From Paracoccus sp. MBLB3053 (GTDB taxonomy: Bacteria; Pseudomonadota; Alphaproteobacteria; Rhodobacterales; Rhodobacteraceae), in contig NZ_JAVQLW010000005.1 of NCBI RefSeq assembly GCF_031822435.1, positions 228,501 through 292,500 of the forward strand: DNA of 64,000 nucleotides, given 5' to 3'. This document shows, one piece after another, positions 24,831 to 32,426 of the stretch (position 1 is the stretch's first letter; the number at the start of each line of letters is the position of its first letter). Made by a program: the position numbers and the translations under genes. The notes below the pieces were generated by a model. It searched no databases. It saw only the letters and a list, made by a program, of their open reading frames with translations, and was not told the DNA's origin.

Positions 24831-25739
24831 CTAGCGACGTGACCGCGAGAAGTTTTCCGCGAGCAGGCGGAATCGCTTCATCGCTGTCGTCTCTCGGCGG
24901 CTTGCGCGGGACAGAAGCGAGACCGGGAACGAGATCGAGTAGCTGTCCGTCACGCGCCGGATCTGGCCACGCGCGGCCAGGGGGGCAGCAGCATGGGGCG
25001 GAAGATAGCCTAACACGGGCAGCGCCCCGAGAATGATCGCGACAGCCTCGAGATTGGCGGCCGTTGCGGCAGCCGGGCCAAGCGACAGGGGAAATCCATC
25101 CTCGGGCGTGAGGTAGTAGCTGCGGCGCACCCATCTCTGCGCCTCGAGGGTCGCCGCGTCGACGACATGCGGTGCGCCGTGGAAAAGCGGGTGCGAGGGT
25201 CCGCAATGGATGAATTGTCGCTCGTTATACAATGGAACGAAGTCGAAATTCGGATCGTCCATCGGAAAGGCGCCAATCGCCAGGTCGAGCGCCTTCTTCT
25301 GAACCTGGTCGGCCAGCGCGGTCTGAATGTCCTGCACGATCTCGACATTCACATCCGGCGCGCGTTCGTGGAACTGGCGCAGCAACTCGACGACCGGGAA
25401 GCGGGGATCGGCCGACACATGGTCCATCAGGCCCAGACGCAACGTCCCCACCGCCCGGCGGGACAGATCGGCCGCCGTCTGGGTGAAATCCTCCATCGCG
25501 ACATTCAGGCGGGCATTCGCTTCTAGCAGCGAACGGCCCCGCTCGGTCAGGCGAAATCCGCCCGGCCCCCGATCGCAAAGCCGAAAGCCCAAACGCTTCT
25601 CAAGCCCCGAAATCTGGGCGCTGATCGTCGATTGAGACACGTCAAGCTGGCGTTCGGCAGCAGCAAAGCTGCCGCATTGGTGGATGACTTCGAAAACCCT
25701 GAGCGCGCGAAGATCGGCAGCGGTCAATGATGTCAGCAT
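24831..25739 (-). CDS. LysR-family transcriptional regulator
   Basis: 302 residues from ATG at 25739, which has a GGGGGAG ribosome site 6 bases upstream; an in-frame ATG 10 codons earlier is less likely. LTAADLRALRVFEVIHQCGS and AAERQLDVSQSTISAQISGL form the N-terminal winged helix, followed by a coiled linker and a substrate-binding domain. It diverges from the YjiH/AruI-like operon and lies 26 bases from an inverted repeat at 25753-25778, so it likely regulates itself and that operon. The inducer is unknown. Confidence 0.92.
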   Translation of the reverse strand: MLTSLTAADLRALRVFEVIHQCGSFAAAERQLDVSQSTISAQISGLEKRLGFRLCDRGPGGFRLTERGRSLLEANARLNVAMEDFTQTAADLSRRAVGTLRLGLMDHVSADPRFPVVELLRQFHERAPDVNVEIVQDIQTALADQVQKKALDLAIGAFPMDDPNFDFVPLYNERQFIHCGPSHPLFHGAPHVVDAATLEAQRWVRRSYYLTPEDGFPLSLGPAAATAANLEAVAIILGALPVLGYLPPHAAAPLAARGQIRRVTDSYSISFPVSLLSRASRRETTAMKRFRLLAENFSRSRR

Positions 25740-25752
25740 TGGGCTCCCCCCC

Positions 25753-25778
25753 AAAGCATCGATCCGCAACGATGCTTT
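25753..25778. promoter_or_regulatory. Inverted repeat in LysR/YjiH divergent region
   Basis: AAAGCATCG (25753-25761) and CGATGCTTT (25770-25778) are perfect 9-base arms around an 8-base centre. It lies 14 bases upstream of the LysR start codon in the 309-base divergent region, as expected for a LysR autoregulatory site. Downstream T residues on the plus strand also make it hairpin-like. Apart from this repeat and the small ORF at 25891, the region holds nothing else I recognise. Confidence 0.55.
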
Positions 25779-25890
25779 TTATCGAACTGGCATGATGGTT
25801 CTAGAGGCAAGTTACTGCTACCGCGTCAAGTCAAATCGGCGGGAGGGGCCATTCGCGATGGAGATACCCCATCCCCGAGGGAGGAAAACA

Positions 25891-26037
25891 ATGGCCGGGC
25901 GACAGATATCGACCATCGCAAGATGGCCCGTTCCTGTCGACGCGCGTTCGTTGGCCGGTGCTGCGATGCCCCATCGACCAACGCTCATGGCCTTTACCAC
26001 TTGGAACCGTCCGCAAGATCGGCGCGGGCGAGTCTGA
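25891..26037 (+). CDS. Possible 48-residue leader ORF before YjiH
   Basis: ATG at 25891 is preceded by a strong ribosome site (GGGAGG, 6-base spacer). The frame ends 11 bases before the YjiH start, and its stop region overlaps that gene's AAAGGAG ribosome site. The peptide has 8 Arg in 48 residues, no signal peptide and no family I recognise. It may be a leader peptide affecting translation of the operon, or chance: Arg-rich frames are common in high-GC DNA. Coding status is uncertain. Confidence 0.3.
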   Translation: MAGRQISTIARWPVPVDARSLAGAAMPHRPTLMAFTTWNRPQDRRGRV

Positions 26038-26048
26038 AAGGAGACCTA

Positions 26049-27404
26049 ATGACCGACATTGCTCACGTTTCGCAGTCGCGAAACCTCTGGCTGAAATTCG
26101 CGCTGCCCTCGATTCTGGGCGCCGTCGTCTTTCTCGCCCCAATCCCGAATGGCGCCAGTTTCACGATTCCCTTCGGCATTCTGATCGACTGGGTCAATGA
26201 CAATTTCGGAACGCTGGTCAGCGCGCTGCTGATTGCCGTCACGGTGATTTCCGCCGCCGCGACGATCGCATTCTCGGTTTTCCGGCTTGGGCCCCAATCC
26301 GGTTTTCTGGCCGAGACCTTCCGGGTGTCGCCTGCATGGCTGGTGCTCCGCACGCTGGGCGCGGCATTCTGCCTGCTTTACTTCACGGGCACGGGACCGG
26401 CTTTCGTGACGGCGGATTCAACCGGGGGCACGGTCGTCGGCTTCCTGATGAAGAACCTTCTGGCGCTTTTCTTCTTTGCCGCGATCGCCTTGCCGCTGTT
26501 GACCGATTACGGATTCATGGAATTCGTCGGCGCGTTCATGTCGCGGATTTTCAAACGCCTGTTCCGCCTGCCCGGGCGTGCGGCCATTGACGGCCTCGCC
26601 TCTTGGCTTGGTGCGGCGCCGGTGGGTGTGATGCTGACCGTCCAGCAATATGACATGGGTGTCTATAACCGTCGCGAGGCCGCGACCGTCGCCACCACCT
26701 TCTCGATCGTTTCGGTGCCCTTCTGCTATGTGATCGCAAAGGTCGTCGGCCTGCAGGACATCTTCTTCAGCTACTATGCCTCGGTCGTGTTCATCGGCTT
26801 CGTCTGCGCCCTGATCCTGCCGCGGATTCCCCCGCTGAGCCGCCTGCCCGAAACTTTCGCCCATGGCCGCGCCAGCGAGGAGACCGATGTCATCCTGCCC
26901 GGTGAAACCGCGTTCCAGGCCGGAATCCGCATGGGCCTGGCCCGCGCCGATGCTGCTCCGGGGCCGACAGGGTTTTTGAAGAACGGTGTTCGGAACCTGA
27001 TCGGCATCTGGTTCGGTCTTGTGCCTGCCACGCTAGCCGTCGCCATGATCGCGCTGATCCTCGCCGAATACACACCGCTTTTCACCTGGCTCTCGATGCC
27101 TTTCGTCCCGGTGCTTGAGTGGTTCAATGTCGCCGAAGCCCAGGCTGCCGCGCCCGCGCTGGTGATCGGCTTCGCCGACATGTACCTGCCCGCGCTGATC
27201 GGGGCCGAGATTGCCAGCCAGGAAACCCGTTTCCTGATCGCCATCCTCTCTGTCTCGCAGTTGATCTACATGTCCGAAGTCGGAGCGCTCTTGCTGCGCG
27301 CCAATCTGGGGCTCAATCTTGGCCATCTTGCGATGCTGTTCGTGATCCGCACGATCATTGCGACCCCCATCGCAATCTTCCTGGCCAAGGTCGTGATCTT
27401 CTGA
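26049..27404 (+). CDS. YjiH-family membrane protein (nucleoside-recognition Gate domains)
   Basis: 451 residues from ATG at 26049 with an AAAGGAG ribosome site. About ten hydrophobic helices are present. Gate-type segments include LGAAPVGVMLTVQQYDMGVY and a repeat-like second half with VIGFADMYLPALIGAEIAS, the hallmark of YjiH proteins related to nucleoside and spore-maturation Gate domains. These are presumed transporters without a settled substrate. The 14-base gap to the TPP enzyme downstream suggests that it imports or exports that enzyme's substrate or product. Confidence 0.85.
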   Translation: MTDIAHVSQSRNLWLKFALPSILGAVVFLAPIPNGASFTIPFGILIDWVNDNFGTLVSALLIAVTVISAAATIAFSVFRLGPQSGFLAETFRVSPAWLVLRTLGAAFCLLYFTGTGPAFVTADSTGGTVVGFLMKNLLALFFFAAIALPLLTDYGFMEFVGAFMSRIFKRLFRLPGRAAIDGLASWLGAAPVGVMLTVQQYDMGVYNRREAATVATTFSIVSVPFCYVIAKVVGLQDIFFSYYASVVFIGFVCALILPRIPPLSRLPETFAHGRASEETDVILPGETAFQAGIRMGLARADAAPGPTGFLKNGVRNLIGIWFGLVPATLAVAMIALILAEYTPLFTWLSMPFVPVLEWFNVAEAQAAAPALVIGFADMYLPALIGAEIASQETRFLIAILSVSQLIYMSEVGALLLRANLGLNLGHLAMLFVIRTIIATPIAIFLAKVVIF

Positions 27405-27418
27405 AGAAAGGACATCCC

Positions 27419-29080
27419 ATGGTCACCGCAATTCCTGCCACGCCCGGCTTGCCCGCCGAAAGCCGTCACGAAACGGCGATGACCGTGGGAGAGGCACTGC
27501 CAAGCCTGCTTGAAGCGCATGGCATCGACACCGTGTTCGGCATTCCCGGAGTTCACACCGTCGAACTTTACCGGGGCATGGCGAACACTTCGCTGCGCCA
27601 TGTGACGCCGCGGCACGAACAAGGCGCAGGCTTCATGGCCGACGGCTATGCCCGCGCCAGCGGGCGGCCCGCCGCCTGCTTCATCATCTCGGGTCCGGGC
27701 ATGACGAATATCGCCACTGCGATGGGCCAGGCCTATGCTGATTCGATCCCGATGCTGGTCATCTCAAGCGTGCTGAACCGCAACGAGCTGGGCCGCGGCG
27801 AAGGTCGGCTTCACGAACTGAAGAACCAGAGTGCGCTGGTTTCCGGGGTCTCGGCCTTCAGTCATACCGTCATGTCCGCCGAGGATCTTCCTGCGATCAT
27901 CGACCGGGCTGCGGCCGTGTTCAACTCGGCCAGACCGCGACCGGTGCATATCGAATTGCCGCTTGACGTCATCGTCGAGCCGGCGGGACGGATCGCACTG
28001 GATCGGCCGCAGCAGATTTCGGTTCCCGCGCCCGATGCAGTCGCCGTCGCGCGCGCTGCCGAGTGGCTCGGGTCGGCGCGCCGGCCGCTGGTCATTCTTG
28101 GCGGTGGCGCGGTTGCAGCCGGCGATTCCGCGCGGCAGATGGTCGAGGCGCTGGGTGCTCCCACCCTGCTGACGATCAATGCCAAGGGGCTGCTCGTGCC
28201 GGGCCATCCCCTTCTTGTCGGCAGTCTGCTGCCCCAGTCGCCGATGCTTGACGAGCTGCGCGACGCGGACGTCGTCCTTGCCGTGGGAACCGAGCTGGGG
28301 GAAACCGACACGCTGTTGTTCGGCGCAAGGCCCCGGATCGACGGACGACTGATCCGCGTCGACATCGAGGCCGAGCAGATCATGCGCAACGCCCAGCCTG
28401 CACTTGGGATCGTGGCCGACAGCCGGAGCTTTTGCCCCGCGCTTATCGCCGCACTTGGCGACACGCCTGCCCCCCAGACGGACCGCACCGCCGCGCTAAG
28501 GGCCAAGTCGCTCGCCACCGTGACACCGGTCTATCACACGCATGGGCGCATCCTCGATCTTATCGCCAGCGCTTATCCCGATGCGATCTTTGCGGGGGAT
28601 TCGACCCAGCCGGTTTACGGCGGAAACCTGACCTATGACGCACAGCGACCACGCAGCTGGTTCAATTCGTCGACCGGTTTCGGCACGCTCGGCTATGGGC
28701 TGCCTGCGGCGATGGGCGCCAAGCTTGCCTGCCCCGAAAGGCCGGTGATCGGACTGATCGGCGATGGTGGCCTGCAGTTCACCGTGGCCGAGATCGCCTC
28801 TGCCGTGGAGCTGGGCCTTTCGTTGCCGGTGATCGTCTGGAACAATCGCGGCTATGGCGAGATCAAGACGTATATGCGTGATCGCGGCATTCCCGAGATC
28901 GGCGTGGATATCCTGACCCCGGATTTCCAGATGATCGCACGCGGTTTCGGCGCGAAGGCAACAAGGGTCGAAACGCCTTCCGCACTGCTCGAAGCACTGG
29001 CTGCCGCTTTCTCGGAAAACGGGCCCACGATCATCGAGATCGAAGATCACGTGGCGCAATCCTGGTACCAGACGGCCTGA
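27419..29080 (+). CDS. Thiamine-diphosphate enzyme, AruI-like (5-guanidino-2-oxopentanoate decarboxylase)
   Basis: 553 residues with the three-domain layout of acetolactate synthase relatives. The PYR domain opens EALPSLLEAHGIDTVFGIPG and carries the cofactor-activating Glu in PRHEQGAGFMADGYAR. The PP domain has GDGGLQFTVAEIASAVELGL followed by WNNRGYGEIK, the GDG...NN thiamine-diphosphate/Mg motif. The GIPGVHTVELYRGM start is typical of proteins annotated as 2-ketoarginine decarboxylase (AruI) in the arginine transaminase pathway. No AruH-type aminotransferase is nearby, so another 2-oxo acid substrate is possible. Confidence 0.8.
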   Translation: MVTAIPATPGLPAESRHETAMTVGEALPSLLEAHGIDTVFGIPGVHTVELYRGMANTSLRHVTPRHEQGAGFMADGYARASGRPAACFIISGPGMTNIATAMGQAYADSIPMLVISSVLNRNELGRGEGRLHELKNQSALVSGVSAFSHTVMSAEDLPAIIDRAAAVFNSARPRPVHIELPLDVIVEPAGRIALDRPQQISVPAPDAVAVARAAEWLGSARRPLVILGGGAVAAGDSARQMVEALGAPTLLTINAKGLLVPGHPLLVGSLLPQSPMLDELRDADVVLAVGTELGETDTLLFGARPRIDGRLIRVDIEAEQIMRNAQPALGIVADSRSFCPALIAALGDTPAPQTDRTAALRAKSLATVTPVYHTHGRILDLIASAYPDAIFAGDSTQPVYGGNLTYDAQRPRSWFNSSTGFGTLGYGLPAAMGAKLACPERPVIGLIGDGGLQFTVAEIASAVELGLSLPVIVWNNRGYGEIKTYMRDRGIPEIGVDILTPDFQMIARGFGAKATRVETPSALLEALAAAFSENGPTIIEIEDHVAQSWYQTA

Positions 29081-29097
29081 TTGCCACAAATGACTGC

Positions 29098-29148
29098 GGG
29101 CGGGTGGAACGGCATGAAGGAAATGCCGTTCCGCCCGCCCCTTTCATT
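29098..29148. terminator. Strong bidirectional terminator
   Basis: An 18-base stem (29098-29115 with 29123-29140) has a single G-T mismatch that becomes a wobble pair in RNA, a 7-base loop, and CTTTCATT following. It lies between the convergent AruI-like and VOC-like genes. The stem is unusually long and stable, while the T tract is short. Confidence 0.75.
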
Positions 29149-29177
29149 GGACGATCCGTCAAATTGCCGGAGGCGGG

Positions 29178-29657
29178 TCAGCCGCGTCGCGCGGCGTCGA
29201 TCGTGGCGACGTCGATCTTTCGCATGGTCATCATCGCGGAGAATGCCCGTTTTGCCTCGTCACCCCCGGCGGAAAGCGCCTCTGTCAGGGTTCGGGGCGT
29301 GATCTGCCACGAGATGCCCCATTTGTCCTTGCACCATCCGCAGGCGCTTTCCTCGCCGCCATTGCCGACAATGGCGTCCCAGTAGCGATCAGTTTCGTCC
29401 TGGTCCTCGGTGGCGATCTGGAACGAAAAAGCCTCGCTATGCTGGAAGATGGGCCCACCGTTCAAGCCAAGGCAGGGAATTCCCGCTACGGTGAAGCTGA
29501 CCGTCAGAACGTCTCCGGCCTTTCCAGACGGGTAGTCGGTGGGCGCGGTGTGGACCGAGGTGATCGCGCTGTCGGGGAACGTTTCGGCATAGAACCGGGC
29601 GGCCTCTTCTGCCCCCTTGTCGAACCAAAGGCAGATCGTGTTCTTCGCGACGGTCAT
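29178..29657 (-). CDS. VOC/PhnB-like protein
   Basis: 159 residues from ATG at 29657; the in-frame sequence upstream appears non-coding. TICLWFDKGAEEAARFYAET and a central SFTVAGIPCLGLNGGPIF match the PhnB/3-demethylubiquinone-type branch of the vicinal oxygen chelate fold, and CGWCKDKWGISWQITPR is the standard C-terminal signature of that branch. Members are small cytoplasmic proteins, often of unknown function. It converges with the AruI-like operon; the gap to queE is 91 bases, so it may be read together with queE. Confidence 0.85.
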   Translation of the reverse strand: MTVAKNTICLWFDKGAEEAARFYAETFPDSAITSVHTAPTDYPSGKAGDVLTVSFTVAGIPCLGLNGGPIFQHSEAFSFQIATEDQDETDRYWDAIVGNGGEESACGWCKDKWGISWQITPRTLTEALSAGGDEAKRAFSAMMTMRKIDVATIDAARRG

Positions 29658-29748
29658 GACATGTCCCTTTCGTTCGGTCCGCCCGATCGGCGAACATCCC
29701 GTCAGTGAACGTGCCCATGCCCGGAGGCGTTCCCGCCGAGCCGAGCGA

Positions 29749-30456
29749 TCAGACGCCGCGCTTGTTGCCCCAGACCAGCACGTGAAGCTGCGGCAGCACG
29801 CGGGGTGTGAACCAGCGATCACCCGTCACCTTTTCGATCAGCCAAAGCAGCCGGTCCACAGCCACCTGCAGATCGACGGGATGGGTCGGATCGACATCAG
29901 GGTTTCCGGGCTGCAGGAACAGCGGCAGATCGGGGTAGCGTTCCGCTGCATCCCGCGCCCAGCCATAGTCGACCTCATCGAAAATCACGATCTTCATCAC
30001 GGCCTGACCACATCCCCGCGCAAGCTCGAGACAGCGATCGAACTTGCCCCAATCGATCTGCTCGCCGCTCGACGGCGGCTTGGGGCTGAGGACCAGCGTG
30101 TCGAGCGCGGCGAACCATGGCTGCGCGACAGAGCCCTGGGTTTCGCAGGCGAACCGGTAGCCTTCCTCTTTACCCAATGCGATCAGCGGCCCGAAATCCT
30201 GGATGGCGGGGTTCCCGCCGGAAATGGAAACCGTCAAGGGCAGGCCGCCGGACAGGCGGCGGATCTCGGCCATCACCTCGTCATGGCCCATCGCGGCCCA
30301 ATCATGGCGATAGGCGCTTTCGACGGCATGCAGGCTGTCGCACCAGCTGCAACGATAATCGCATCCGCCCGCACGCACGAAGACGGTGGGCTCGCCGATC
30401 AGGGCGCCCTCACCCTGCACCGTCGGTCCGAAGATCTCCGCGATGCGAAGCGTCAC
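29749..30456 (-). CDS. queE: 7-carboxy-7-deazaguanine synthase QueE
   Basis: 235 residues. The start is GTG at 30456, overlapping the queD stop by 4 bases (GTGA) and leading into [17 protein letters not shown], the conserved N-terminus; an upstream in-frame ATG lies within queD. Radical-SAM cysteines are in [11 protein letters not shown] (C-x3-C-x2-C), and [11 protein letters not shown] and [11 protein letters not shown] are QueE signatures. It converts 6-carboxytetrahydropterin to 7-carboxy-7-deazaguanine using SAM and a 4Fe-4S cluster. Last gene of queCDE. Confidence 0.95.
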   Translation of the reverse strand: MTLRIAEIFGPTVQGEGALIGEPTVFVRAGGCDYRCSWCDSLHAVESAYRHDWAAMGHDEVMAEIRRLSGGLPLTVSISGGNPAIQDFGPLIALGKEEGYRFACETQGSVAQPWFAALDTLVLSPKPPSSGEQIDWGKFDRCLELARGCGQAVMKIVIFDEVDYGWARDAAERYPDLPLFLQPGNPDVDPTHPVDLQVAVDRLLWLIEKVTGDRWFTPRVLPQLHVLVWGNKRGV

Positions 30457-30806
30457 GGCCGATACTCCGCCCAGGTCTTTGGCGTTTCCGAGACGCGAAC
30501 CGCCGAGGTTTCCGGCCAGCGCGAGTGGCACCATTCAAAGAAGTGCAGCGCCATGTTCTCGGCGGTCGAAGGGCCGTCCAGCACATCGTTGAGATGGCGG
30601 TGATCGAAGACCTCGTCGATATAGTCCTTGAGTGGCTTCAGCTCGTGATAGTCGCGCACGAAACCATCCCCGTTGAGCGAGGCCGAGGCCAGTTCGACGA
30701 CCACCACGTAATTATGGCCATGAAGCCGCGCGCATTGATGATCCGCGGGCAGATGCGTGAGCTGATGCGAGGCCGAAAAATGAAATTCCTTGCTGATCCG
30801 AAACAT
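30453..30806 (-). CDS. queD: 6-carboxytetrahydropterin synthase QueD
   Basis: 117 residues, the usual length. Zinc ligands are the His in FSASHQL and the pair in RLHGHNY; the catalytic DHRHLND and PTAEN-like [14 protein letters not shown] are present. It makes 6-carboxytetrahydropterin from 7,8-dihydroneopterin triphosphate. Its ATG overlaps the queC stop by one base and its stop overlaps the GTG of queE, so the three are tightly coupled. Confidence 0.96.
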   Translation of the reverse strand: MFRISKEFHFSASHQLTHLPADHQCARLHGHNYVVVVELASASLNGDGFVRDYHELKPLKDYIDEVFDHRHLNDVLDGPSTAENMALHFFEWCHSRWPETSAVRVSETPKTWAEYRP

Positions 30807-31507
30807 CAGGCGCCCCCGTGATCGGCAATGGCCTGCCGCCAGAAGTCAGGATCTTCATATTCGGTCGGGTCCTCGACCCTGGCGAGATGAAATGCCTCGC
30901 GCCGTTCGACGCAGGTCCCGCAGCGGCCGCAATGCTGTGCGCCCCCCTTGTAGCAGGACCAGGTGGCGGCAAAGGGCGTGCCGTGATGGGCACCCTCGGT
31001 CACGATATCGGCCTTGGTGCGATGCACGAATGGCGTCCAAAGCGAAACATCGGCATAGCCGTCGAGCGCGGCGCGCTGCATCCGGTCGAATGCCTCGGTG
31101 AAGGCCGGGCGGCAGTCGGGATAGATGAAATGGTCGCCGCCATGCACCGCGGTCGCCACCGCCTCGTCGCCATTCGCGGCCGCGATGCCATAGGCCACCG
31201 CGAGCATGATCGCATTGCGGTTCGGCACGACGGTGATCCGCATGGTTTCCTCGGCATAGTGGCCGTCGGGCACGTCGATATCATCGGTCAGGGCCGAACC
31301 GGTCAGGGCCGCGCCTATGGTCCGCATGTCGATGACATGGTGCGGCACGCCAAGACGACGGGCGGCCGCGGCGGCGAAGTCGAGTTCCTTCAGATGTCGC
31401 TGGCCGTAGTCGAAGGACACGAGGCGTGTCAGTTCCCGCGTCCCCGCGGCGACATGGGCAAGCGAAACGGAATCCAGCCCGCCCGAGCAGATGACAAGTG
31501 TCTTCAT
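30806..31507 (-). CDS. queC: 7-cyano-7-deazaguanine synthase QueC
   Basis: 233 residues from ATG at 31507, 9 bases after an AAGGA ribosome site that is part of the riboswitch upstream. The PP-loop SGGLDSVSL binds ATP, and the C-terminal CGRCGTCVERREAF supplies the structural zinc cysteines. It converts 7-carboxy-7-deazaguanine to preQ0 with ATP and ammonia. First gene of the queCDE unit, which feeds queuosine tRNA modification. Confidence 0.96.
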   Translation of the reverse strand: MKTLVICSGGLDSVSLAHVAAGTRELTRLVSFDYGQRHLKELDFAAAAARRLGVPHHVIDMRTIGAALTGSALTDDIDVPDGHYAEETMRITVVPNRNAIMLAVAYGIAAANGDEAVATAVHGGDHFIYPDCRPAFTEAFDRMQRAALDGYADVSLWTPFVHRTKADIVTEGAHHGTPFAATWSCYKGGAQHCGRCGTCVERREAFHLARVEDPTEYEDPDFWRQAIADHGGA

Positions 31508-31516
31508 TTTCTTCAG

Positions 31517-31551
31517 TCCTTGTTTTGATGACCGGGTAGGCTGCGACCGGT
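31517..31551 (-). promoter_or_regulatory. preQ1-I riboswitch controlling queCDE translation
   Basis: On the minus strand, ACCGG (31551-31547) pairs with CCGGU (31535-31531) around an 11-base loop beginning UCGCAG and ending in C (31536). An A-rich tail then runs into AAGGA, ending at 31517. From memory this closely matches the Thermoanaerobacter tengcongensis class I aptamer: same UCGCAG loop start and same CAAAACAAGG tail. The loop G (31541) and tail C (31522) that close the pseudoknot, the ligand-reading C (31536) and the tail A (31523) are all present. The tail includes queC's ribosome site, 9 bases before the ATG, so preQ1 binding should block translation. Confidence 0.88.
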
Positions 31552-31559
31552 ATGCGGGG

Positions 31560-31588
31560 CGTATAGGATCTGGGGGCGACGAACGCAA
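31560..31588 (-). promoter_or_regulatory. queCDE promoter
   Basis: On the minus strand -35 TTGCGT (31588-31583), a 17-base spacer and -10 TATACG (31565-31560). The expected transcript start, about 31553, places the riboswitch P1 helix at the very 5' end of the RNA, which supports both calls. Confidence 0.65.
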
Positions 31589-31631
31589 TGACCGATGCCC
31601 CTGTCCCGCGGCGCCCCAATGTCCGAACGCA

Positions 31632-31916
31632 TCACGATCCGCTGAATTTCGCTGGAACGGCTGAAACAATCGTCCCGTCTGCCGTGACCAGCAGGAAGTT
31701 GCCCGGCACCAGCAGCCAGCGCTGACCGCCCTCGGGCCTGCTCAGGTCGTGGTTCAGGTGATCGACGATCGTGCCCCCGCCAGTATAGCGCATGCCGGAC
31801 TGGTAGCCTGATGCGGGGTCGGCCCCCTCGGCGTAGCGGTAGATCCGTCCGACCGGTTCCGGCGCGGAGCATGCAGAAAGAGTGCCCAGCAGCGCCAGCG
31901 CAAGTGCGATTTTCAT
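31632..31916 (-). CDS. Small RcnB-like lipoprotein
   Basis: 94 residues from ATG at 31916 with an AGGA site 9 bases upstream; an ATG at 31925 is an alternative. The lipobox LSAC (residues ~13-16) predicts a lipoprotein. The C-terminal GQRWLLVPGNFLLVTADGTI resembles the 'RG-W-RVGNDYLLI---TG-I' hairpin of RcnB/DUF1236-like periplasmic proteins. The function is unknown. It sits just upstream of the queCDE promoter in the same direction but is probably transcribed separately. Confidence 0.6.
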   Translation of the reverse strand: MKIALALALLGTLSACSAPEPVGRIYRYAEGADPASGYQSGMRYTGGGTIVDHLNHDLSRPEGGQRWLLVPGNFLLVTADGTIVSAVPAKFSGS

Positions 31917-32426
31917 GTCTTTCATTCCTGTTGCGACGACACGCCCGATCGCCAAAGGCCATCCGCATACTGCGTCGTTTGCGGCCTGTTCGTTTCAGCG
32001 CGGGCAGTCGCGGCGCCTCGCCGCGCTGACTAGTACGGAGCTGTTTCGCCGATTGGTCCCGACGGTGATCCTTCATTTCCAGGATCGCCGTTTTGTAAGC
32101 GGATGTTTCTGCCCGGCGGCCGGAAAAGCTTCCTTACAAATCTCTGGATGCGGTCCGGCGCGGATCGGGCATGTCTGGCCAAAGGGTATGCGACGCGCCC
32201 GCGATCGGGGGATTCCAGACCAGGCAATGCGGATAGGATCATGGCAACGACACAGGATCGTAACCGAAGACACCCAGTGCGGCTGCGGGATATCTCGGCC
32301 CACCGGCATCCGGGACGACCAGATAGACACATTCGCCCGGCGGCAAGGGTGTTCCCGCTTGGGATTGCGCCTTGGCCGACGCACAATCGCTTCAAGTCCC
32401 GCCCTTTCGAAAAAGGAAGACCTGCC
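31917..32426. other. 510-base intergenic region before RND efflux operon
   Basis: No convincing gene was found. An inverted repeat, TTTGTAAG (32092-32099) and CTTACAAA (32133-32140), has arms 33 bases apart and could be two half-sites of a regulator or a long hairpin. The promoters of the lipoprotein (minus) and the RND operon (plus) must lie here, but none matches the consensus well enough to place. Confidence 0.4.
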
